NCBI GenBank assembly: GCA_900769145.1
Contig: CAAGFN010000104.1
Span: 1-42,428 of the forward strand
DNA: 42,428 nt
Direction: 5' to 3'
Source: Rikenellaceae bacterium
Lineage (GTDB): Bacteria > Bacteroidota > Bacteroidia > Bacteroidales > UBA932
The translations under genes were made by a program, and so were the position numbers. The notes below the pieces were generated by a model. The model searched no databases, had not been told where the DNA came from, and saw only the letters and a list, made by a program, of their open reading frames with translations. Below, piece by piece: positions 9,197 through 15,885 of the stretch (its first letter is position 1; each line of letters opens with the position of its first letter).

Positions 9197-9204
9197 CAAA
9201 TATA
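9197..9204 (-). promoter_or_regulatory. Probable -7 box of the glyA operon
   Basis: The minus strand reads TATATTTG, an exact match to TAnnTTTG, 54 nt before the glyA ATG. No clear TTTG is seen at the -33 position. It sits in an AT-rich divergent intergenic region opposite a plus-strand -7 box at 9228-9235. Confidence 0.55.
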
Positions 9205-9227
9205 GTAATTTCTGAATAAATTTCCCT

Positions 9228-9235
9228 TAAATTTG
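9228..9235 (+). promoter_or_regulatory. Probable -7 box of the RNA methyltransferase gene
   Basis: TAAATTTG matches TAnnTTTG and lies 24 nt before the ATG at 9260, giving a short predicted leader of under 20 nt. No -33 TTTG is visible. Confidence 0.5.
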
Positions 9236-9259
9236 TAATTATTTAGAGATGGCCTGACT

Positions 9260-9835
9260 ATGGCAAGCCGGGGCCTCGACATTAATAACATTATGAAACA
9301 CAGGAAGAAACTCGGCATCGAGATGGGCAGGGTCTCCGCCGAGGAATACAAAACTCTGCCGGAAAGCGGCATTGTCGTAGTGCTTGACAATGTGAGGAGC
9401 GCACACAATGTGGGCTCAGTGTTCAGGAGCGCCGACTCGTTCAAGGCTGACCGGCTCGTCCTCTGCGGCATCTGCGCCACTCCTCCATCTGCTGAAATCC
9501 ACAAATCAGCCCTCGGAGCAGAGTTCAGCGTGGAATGGGAGCATTATGACAATACGATGGATGCCATAGCAAAACTCCACGCAGAAGGCTATGAAATCCT
9601 CTGCGTGGAGCAAGCTGTCGATTCAATCATGCTGGACCGGTTCACCCCGGTTCCGGGAAAGCGTTATGCCCTGGTTTTCGGCAACGAGGTGGACGGAGTG
9701 GCGCAGGAAGTCATTGAGGCTGCGGACGGAGTCATTGAAATACCTCAATACGGCACCAAGCATTCACTGAACATCTCGGTCACGGCAGGTATCATCCTAT
9801 GGCATTTCCGCCCCCGTCAGGAAAACTCCATCTGA
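9260..9835 (+). CDS. SpoU/TrmH-family RNA 2'-O-methyltransferase
   Basis: A 191-residue SPOUT methyltransferase that transfers a methyl group from SAM to a ribose 2'-OH of tRNA or rRNA. All three family motifs are present: motif 1 DNVRSAHNVGSVFRSAD, motif 2 LVFGNEVDGV, and motif 3 IPQYGTKHSLNISVTAGI, which forms the knotted SAM site. It lacks the N-terminal substrate-binding domain of RlmB-type enzymes, so it resembles small TrmH/TrmL-like members. The target nucleotide is unknown. Monocistronic, convergent with the GH2 gene. Confidence 0.9.
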   Translation: MASRGLDINNIMKHRKKLGIEMGRVSAEEYKTLPESGIVVVLDNVRSAHNVGSVFRSADSFKADRLVLCGICATPPSAEIHKSALGAEFSVEWEHYDNTMDAIAKLHAEGYEILCVEQAVDSIMLDRFTPVPGKRYALVFGNEVDGVAQEVIEAADGVIEIPQYGTKHSLNISVTAGIILWHFRPRQENSI

Positions 9836-9866
9836 AGGCGGAAAGCACAGCCTGTCCAAAGGCGGA

Positions 9867-12800
9867 TCAGAGCGGCCTGATGACGAAGTGGAACTCCCTC
9901 TCTTCCGCATGGAGCCTGTAGGCCTCCAGCGGCCATGCATGCCAGGAGTCAATGCCTCCTACACCCATCTGCCTCAGTTCAAAATTGACATAGGTCGAGC
10001 CGAGCACCCTCGCATCCTTATGCGCAAGAGGTATGAGTTCGAGAGAATGCTTGGCAACTCCCTTCTGGTTGTTTGTCGGATTAGGACGAGGATTAGGGTC
10101 AATGACGGTGCAGTCCAGGTCGTCAATGCTGAACGGGATGGCCGAACCGCTGAACCTCACATCCGATGTAATCTCAAGACCCCTGCCCGAGGCATCCAGG
10201 ATCCTCATCCACCTCAGGCCGGTCCTGGTTCCTGACTCCTGGGTGCGAGGATAGCCGTAATGATACTGGTCGCTGACGCTCTGGACATACCTGCCCATCA
10301 ATGCAGCCGAGCATCTGTCGGAATAATTCTCCCAAGGGCCGTAGCCGTAGAAATCCAGAGTCGAGAACTCGCCCGGCATGGTGAACTTCATTCCGAACCT
10401 GAACATATCCGGAGCCTTGGAGAGAGAGCCTGCATCCTTCATCTTCTCGGTGCAGGAAATCGCCCCGTCAGCGTAGACCCTGTATGTCATCTCAATGTCG
10501 CACACATCCCCGAAAGGTCTGTAAACCACTGTGAGACAGGTATATTCTCCAGCGTCAGAAATATCCATGGATACCGGCTTGAACTCCGGATTTCTCCACA
10601 TCCTGAATTTCTTGTGCATATCCGCACCCATATCATTCTCCACAGGAGCACGCCAGAATGAAGGCACAAGCGGTTCCTTCATCATCTGCACTCCGGCATT
10701 CTCGTATGAGGTCAGCAGTCCTGTGGTCTTGTCGAACACTGCCTTCCAGGCCACATTGCGCTCAGCGGTGGTTCCCGGAGCCTTGTAAGTGCCCCTGAAC
10801 TCGAGATTGTCACCGGCGGAAACCACAGCCATCGCATTCCCGGACAAGGAGCCGGCCACGTATGCAGAAGATGGAGCCTCATACAGGGCCATCTGGTCGT
10901 AGGCCACCTCAAATCCTGCAGGAAGGAGGCTGTCACGCTTCTTGAGCTGCCAGCTTGCAGTAATGTAAATGTCGCCGTCAATTCCTCCCGGGACACTGGA
11001 ATAATGATACGAGTCCTCGTCCATAGCAATGATGGCATCCCCCAGAATATCCCTTTCAGTAATGCCCAGGCCTATGGACACGGTCTCCCCAGGGGCCGCC
11101 TTGACATTCTCCACAACTCCTGTCCTTACCTTCATCCCGGCCACCTCAACCGTCCACACAAGCCTGTAGCGGGACAGGTCAATGAAGAAGTTCTCATTGT
11201 GGACATTGAGCTTGATTTCAGTTTTGTCCTCGCTGAGTCTTTCCTTAGGCTCCTGGATTTCCAATGATGTAAGAATCGACCTGTACTGATATCTGATTTC
11301 GTATGCGGACGGATGGAATTGCCTGTCAGCGGTTACGAAGCCGTTGCAGTTGAATGAGCCGTCGGACGGGTCATAGTCATTGGAATCGCCGCCGAAGATG
11401 AAAAGATGGTCAGTCCCGTACTTTGCCGGGTCCACTTTCTTGCGGATAGCCTGGTCCTCGAAGTCCCAGATAAAGCCGCCCTGATAAGAAGGATATTTGC
11501 GGACAAGGTCCCAGTATTCCTTGAAGTTGCCTACGGAGTTGCCCATGGCATGGGCGTACTCGCACTGGATGAGAGGCTTCGGAGGATTGGATGTCAGATA
11601 TTTCTCGCAATCATCAGGAGAGAGATACATAGGACAGTATATATCCGTATTGTACTCGAGTCCGGCCCTCTCATACTGGACAACCCTGGTCTTGTCATAA
11701 CTCTTTATCCAGTCATAGGCCGCACGGAAATTGTCTCCGTTGCCGGCCTCGTTCCCAAGGCTCCAGATAATGATGCTCGGGTGGTTGATGTCCCTGAGGA
11801 CCATACGCTGGTTGCGGATGAGATGGGCAGCCCTATAATCCTCCCTGTGGGCCAGGGACTCCTTGCCGTAGCCCATTCCGTGTGACTCTATGTTGGCCTC
11901 GTCGAGGACATAGATGCCGTACTTGTCACAGAGGGAGTACCAGCGCGGGTCATCAGGATAGTGGCAGGTACGTACAGCATTGACATTGAGCTGCTTCATC
12001 ACTTCAATGTCTCTTATCATCTCGGCCTCGGAAATCACGTAGCCACCGTAAGGACTGAGCTCGTGACGGTCAGCACCCTTTATGAGGACGGGCTTGCCAT
12101 TGACAAAAAGCTGTGCATCACGGATTTCCACTGAACGGAATCCGAAGTCAACAACGGTGCTCTCCACTATGCCCTTTCTGTCCTCAGCCTCAGCCTTGAG
12201 CGTATAAAGTGCAGGTGACTCGGCGCTCCAGAGTTCAGGCGAATCCACCTTCAGCTCACTGCGGAATACCAGATTGCCCTCATCATCCTTTTCCTGAGAC
12301 TTGACGGCAGGCTCGACAATCTCAGCCACCTTGCTTCCGGAAGGGTCGTAAACAGCATATCTCATCTTCGTCATGCCCGGAGTGGCCTTGGCCAGGATTG
12401 AGAGGTTGCCGTTCATATCCGCACGGACATTGATGTCCTCTATCCTCTTCTGCTCCCTTGTATATACGTACACTCCCCTGGCAATGCCGGCGAAACGCCA
12501 GAAGTCCTGGTCCTCGAGATAGGTACCGTCGCACCAGCGGAAAATCTCCAGCGCAATGGTGTTGACTCCGGCCTTGACATACCTGGTAATGTCAAAGCGG
12601 GCCTCGAGCTTGCTGTCCTCGCTGTATCCGACTTCCTTCCCGTTCACCCAGACACGGACATTGGATGTGGCAGAACCTATGCAGAGGCAAATCTGCCTGC
12701 CAATCCACCCTGCGTCAACAAGGAAAGAGCGGCGGTACTGCCCTACATAATTGTGCTCCTCCGGAACGAAAGGAGGATTGTTCTCGTAATGTCCCCTCCA

Positions 12801-13136
12801 CGGATAGCCGATATTGAGGTACATCGGGTCGCAGTAGCCGTAGAAGTCCCAGAGTCCCGGCACAGGGATATTGTCCCAGTCGGAATCATTGAAATCCACA
12901 GCCTGGAATCCGGCAGTCCGGCTCGAAGGATTCTCGCAGAAGTTGAACTTCCATTCTCCATTGAGGCTCAATGTCTTCTGCTGGTCTGTCATGAAGCTGG
13001 CCCTCATCGGAAGCCTGTTGATTTCAAACACTTCCGGGTTCTGCCAGTCTTCTTCAATCACATTGGAGGCGGCCCGGACCTGGAAAGATGCCACAATCAG
13101 CCCGGCTGCCAGTACAGATGTCTTGATAATGTTCAT
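9867..13136 (-). CDS. Secreted GH2 beta-galactosidase (LacZ-like)
   Basis: A large five-domain GH2 enzyme of about 1089 aa that hydrolyses terminal beta-galactosides. The order is signal peptide (MNIIKTSVLAAGLIVASFQVRA), jelly-roll sugar-binding domain (WKFNF, VPGLWDFYGY), immunoglobulin-like domain, TIM barrel, and C-terminal domains including a Bgal small-chain-like domain (FYGYGPWENYSDR). The acid/base is Glu463 in SLGNEAGNGDN and the nucleophile is Glu526 in QCEYAHAMGNS. I prefer the ATG at 13136 because it begins a clean signal peptide. An in-frame ATG at 13166 has a strong AGGAGG just upstream and would add 10 residues, and a TTG at 13193 adds more. Export suggests growth on glycan-derived galactosides. 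Confidence 0.93.
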   Translation of the reverse strand: MNIIKTSVLAAGLIVASFQVRAASNVIEEDWQNPEVFEINRLPMRASFMTDQQKTLSLNGEWKFNFCENPSSRTAGFQAVDFNDSDWDNIPVPGLWDFYGYCDPMYLNIGYPWRGHYENNPPFVPEEHNYVGQYRRSFLVDAGWIGRQICLCIGSATSNVRVWVNGKEVGYSEDSKLEARFDITRYVKAGVNTIALEIFRWCDGTYLEDQDFWRFAGIARGVYVYTREQKRIEDINVRADMNGNLSILAKATPGMTKMRYAVYDPSGSKVAEIVEPAVKSQEKDDEGNLVFRSELKVDSPELWSAESPALYTLKAEAEDRKGIVESTVVDFGFRSVEIRDAQLFVNGKPVLIKGADRHELSPYGGYVISEAEMIRDIEVMKQLNVNAVRTCHYPDDPRWYSLCDKYGIYVLDEANIESHGMGYGKESLAHREDYRAAHLIRNQRMVLRDINHPSIIIWSLGNEAGNGDNFRAAYDWIKSYDKTRVVQYERAGLEYNTDIYCPMYLSPDDCEKYLTSNPPKPLIQCEYAHAMGNSVGNFKEYWDLVRKYPSYQGGFIWDFEDQAIRKKVDPAKYGTDHLFIFGGDSNDYDPSDGSFNCNGFVTADRQFHPSAYEIRYQYRSILTSLEIQEPKERLSEDKTEIKLNVHNENFFIDLSRYRLVWTVEVAGMKVRTGVVENVKAAPGETVSIGLGITERDILGDAIIAMDEDSYHYSSVPGGIDGDIYITASWQLKKRDSLLPAGFEVAYDQMALYEAPSSAYVAGSLSGNAMAVVSAGDNLEFRGTYKAPGTTAERNVAWKAVFDKTTGLLTSYENAGVQMMKEPLVPSFWRAPVENDMGADMHKKFRMWRNPEFKPVSMDISDAGEYTCLTVVYRPFGDVCDIEMTYRVYADGAISCTEKMKDAGSLSKAPDMFRFGMKFTMPGEFSTLDFYGYGPWENYSDRCSAALMGRYVQSVSDQYHYGYPRTQESGTRTGLRWMRILDASGRGLEITSDVRFSGSAIPFSIDDLDCTVIDPNPRPNPTNNQKGVAKHSLELIPLAHKDARVLGSTYVNFELRQMGVGGIDSWHAWPLEAYRLHAEEREFHFVIRPL

Positions 13137-13201
13137 TGTATGTCGAAATTTAGTGTTATTATTCATGGTCCTCCTGCTCCTCGAACTCTTCAATCCAAGA
13201 T

Positions 13202-13951
13202 TTAAGCCTTGCCCATCTCAAGGAGAAAACTCTGCATCTTGTCAATGATGGCGTTCTCCAGTTTAGTCTCGGAATATGCAGCCTCCGGTTTCAGTCCAAG
13301 GAATTCAAGAGTAAGCGGGTTCTTGATGATGTCAGCAGGTTTCTCAATTATTTCTCCCTCATTGGCCATACGGATAACCTTGTCCTTGTCACTGCTCAAT
13401 GCTATACGCTCATACAGGCTGCTGTCCACCTGACGCTGCAGCCAGCGGACGCTCCAGTTCTGCTTTGCACATTCAACCTCATAAAAACTACGCACATCCG
13501 CATTCTTGATACGCATCAATACGAGGTAGTGACTCCAGCTCAGAACGAACTTGTGGGGTGACGCAGGGGTGTTTTGAATTTCCGCAACACCTTTGCGGAA
13601 ATCTTGACCAGTTGACTCAACGGACAATTTCCGCATCGGCGTTGCGGAAATCTGAAGAACAGAATACGTATCGAAGAATTTTCGACAACGTCCGAGAGTA
13701 TCCTCAGACCACCCACTACCATATTTCTGAGTCAATCTATAAGCTAGACATTTCAGCACCTGCTTCCCGTAAGCCGCTCTATACTTCCCCTCCTGTTCAT
13801 CTTCCACGATATAGCGGCCAATTTCATATTTGGTGTACACCTCCGCAATGTTCACGGCCTTGGCAACCTTCTTTCTGGACTCCTCAATCAGAGCCGCAAT
13901 CTTTTCAAACAAGGCGTCAACATTGACATTTGTTATATCTTTTGTACCCAT
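13202..13951 (-). CDS. DUF1016 (YhcG-type) N-terminal domain protein lacking the PDDEXK nuclease domain
   Basis: A 249-residue protein. It matches the N-terminal DUF1016 region: YTKYEIGRYIVEDEQEG, YGKQVLKCLAYRLTQKYG, LSWSHYLVLMRIKN, YEVECAKQNWSVRWLQRQ and the end LENAIIDKMQSFLLEMGKA. Full-length relatives continue from this point into a C-terminal PDDEXK nuclease domain, typically beginning GKGFAFV; here a TAA follows MGKA. The nuclease half is therefore missing, and no remnant is seen before the GH2 gene. Residues about 99-130 are an insertion encoded by two palindromic repeats. Full-length family members are linked to restriction-modification and genome-maintenance loci; none is nearby. It may be a decaying remnant or a DNA-binding-only form. 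Confidence 0.8.
   Translation of the reverse strand: MGTKDITNVNVDALFEKIAALIEESRKKVAKAVNIAEVYTKYEIGRYIVEDEQEGKYRAAYGKQVLKCLAYRLTQKYGSGWSEDTLGRCRKFFDTYSVLQISATPMRKLSVESTGQDFRKGVAEIQNTPASPHKFVLSWSHYLVLMRIKNADVRSFYEVECAKQNWSVRWLQRQVDSSLYERIALSSDKDKVIRMANEGEIIEKPADIIKNPLTLEFLGLKPEAAYSETKLENAIIDKMQSFLLEMGKA
13578..13602. repeat. Palindromic repeat copy 1 inside the DUF1016 gene
   Basis: Perfect 10-bp inverted repeat, ATTTCCGCAA then CACCT then TTGCGGAAAT, lying within the coding sequence. A near-identical palindrome occurs 49 nt to the right. The two copies are read in different frames, because the offset is not a multiple of three. Confidence 0.85.
13627..13651. repeat. Palindromic repeat copy 2 inside the DUF1016 gene
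   Basis: Perfect 9-bp inverted repeat, ATTTCCGCA then TCGGCGT then TGCGGAAAT. It shares its arms and the following TCT with copy 1 but has a different loop. On the minus strand it encodes part of ISATPMRK, while copy 1 encodes FRKGVAEI. Confidence 0.85.
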
Positions 13952-13961
13952 AACCTACATT

Positions 13962-15860
13962 CTAAAGCATCATCAATGCGACGGTTCCGTCCATAGCGGA
14001 GGCCAAGATAGCATTTTTCCCGGCGAAAGTCAAGTGACGGAGCGGATTGATCAGGGCGGTGGAGAGCTTGTGGGCCCAGAGGAAGGTGCCATCGGAGGCC
14101 CTCAGGGCAATGATGTTGCCCTTGTCGGTCGGGATGTACAGGACTCCGTCCTTCTCTGACAATGCGGTCGGGGCAATGTCATAGCCGGCGTGGTTGTCGG
14201 CAACCCAAGTCTTGCAGGCATCCGGGAGCATCGGGCCTGAAGGTTCCGCCACATCGGACGGGAAAGCGTAGGCCTTTCCGAACATTTCCTTGGAATATAC
14301 AGTGCGCCCGTCACTTCCGAGGCATATTGCGTCACGGCCACCCTTCACCCTGAAAAGCTGACGTCCCGTAACAGCGTCAATGGCATAGACCTGCCTGTCA
14401 GGAACGGCCACGAAGACCCTGCCTGAAGAGTACAGGGGCAATGTCGAAGCCGGGGAATACATTTTCGAAGCCTTACCCACCGACCATACCCACTGCTCCC
14501 TACCCGTCACAGGGTCAAGCGAATACAACTTGCCGCCCCAGGTACCGAACACCACACGTTCCCGGCTGGCGTATGGCGTGGAGACAGCGTGGCCTTCCAC
14601 ATTGTCATACGTCCATATTGCCTTTCCGGTCTTCAGGTCAATGCATCTGAACGCCCCGTCGGAGCCTCCGGCATAGACCTTTCCGTCCATTACCACAGGC
14701 GAGGCGAGGACCGCCTTCCCAGTCTTGAAAGACCATTTCAATGAGCCGTCAGAGGCATTCAGGGCATAGATATTACCGTCCGAGCAGCCGAATACCAGAT
14801 ACTTCCCGGACAATGCCGGAGTGGAGTATATCTTTCCCGGGAACTCCACTTTCCACTCGACCAAGCCGTCCTTCAGCGAGACAGCCAGCATTGAGCCGGA
14901 GGCAAGAGGGAAAAATGCCTTGTCCTTGGAGCAGGCAAACCCCGCGGCGATATTGGCCCCGTAATTCTTCTTCCACACCTCCCTGACCTGAGGGAATTCA
15001 TCATTGACATCATACCTCATCCAGGGATAGTCCGACGGAAGCCCGTGAGCGTCATATCTCACCGTATCCTTCACAGGGGCAAGGTCAAATGAGGCCCAAG
15101 GTTCCAGTTCCACAGCTGTCTGGCCATACAACATCCTCTCTGAGAATGAGATACGGTCACCGTCAATCCTGACGACAGTATAGCCCGGGGTCTTGCCAGC
15201 CGACAATGCCGAACGGCATACCACGGCAGGGATACCCTGATAGTTCTTAATCCTGTTGGCATGAAGATGACCTCCGATTACCATCCTGGTATCCAGCCTC
15301 TTGAGCTCCCTCGTCACGTCAAAATAGTTCAGGACCGACGAATCCATCGGATAATGATTGATGAATATGGTTTTCTCACCCGGTTCCAGGCCGGAAAGCC
15401 ATTCCATAGTCTCACGAGGTACCAGGCCGGGAGCCATTCTCATGTCCGGGCCGCTGTTGCAGCCTATGAATCGCCATCCCCCGGCCCTGAAAAGGAAACT
15501 CTCATATCCGAAAACATCCTTGAATGTGCCGCAGCCGCTCTCGGACCAGTTCGCATCGTGATTGCCCTGGACCACATAGACGGGCCGGCGGATGGAGTCG
15601 GTCATAGTTTTGGCAAGACGGATTTCGTCATCGGAGCCGAAGTTTGTGACATCCCCTCCGAAGATTACGAAATCCAGTGAGTCATAAGTGTTTATATCCA
15701 TGATACAAGCCGAAAGGTCATCTATCGACTGGCTTCCCACCGCAATGTGGGTATCGGCAAGGAATGCGAACCTGAGATGGTCTTGCTGCTGTGCGGACGC
15801 AAATGCCCCCGCCGGAACTAACATCACGGCGAGGGACATCACTATGTTTCGGAATGACAT
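13962..15860 (-). CDS. Exported metallophosphoesterase fused to a PQQ-type beta-propeller
   Basis: A 632-residue protein with a signal peptide (ending about AFASAQ). Residues 30-260 form a calcineurin-like phosphoesterase with all metal motifs: DTH (36-38), GGDVTN (68-73), GNHD (99-102), INHYP and GGHLHAN. Residues about 305-630 are repeated blades such as GNIYALNASDGSLKWSFKTG, GGKLYSLDPVTGREQWVW and RQVYAIDAVTGRQLF, typical of PQQ-like WD propellers. The likely role is hydrolysis of an extracytoplasmic phosphoester with the propeller as a binding platform; the substrate is unknown. It starts 25 nt after the batD-batE gene and may be co-transcribed with the Bat operon. Confidence 0.87.
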   Translation of the reverse strand: MSFRNIVMSLAVMLVPAGAFASAQQQDHLRFAFLADTHIAVGSQSIDDLSACIMDINTYDSLDFVIFGGDVTNFGSDDEIRLAKTMTDSIRRPVYVVQGNHDANWSESGCGTFKDVFGYESFLFRAGGWRFIGCNSGPDMRMAPGLVPRETMEWLSGLEPGEKTIFINHYPMDSSVLNYFDVTRELKRLDTRMVIGGHLHANRIKNYQGIPAVVCRSALSAGKTPGYTVVRIDGDRISFSERMLYGQTAVELEPWASFDLAPVKDTVRYDAHGLPSDYPWMRYDVNDEFPQVREVWKKNYGANIAAGFACSKDKAFFPLASGSMLAVSLKDGLVEWKVEFPGKIYSTPALSGKYLVFGCSDGNIYALNASDGSLKWSFKTGKAVLASPVVMDGKVYAGGSDGAFRCIDLKTGKAIWTYDNVEGHAVSTPYASRERVVFGTWGGKLYSLDPVTGREQWVWSVGKASKMYSPASTLPLYSSGRVFVAVPDRQVYAIDAVTGRQLFRVKGGRDAICLGSDGRTVYSKEMFGKAYAFPSDVAEPSGPMLPDACKTWVADNHAGYDIAPTALSEKDGVLYIPTDKGNIIALRASDGTFLWAHKLSTALINPLRHLTFAGKNAILASAMDGTVALMML

Positions 15861-15885
15861 ATTATCTTTCTGGTGATTGCGGAAA

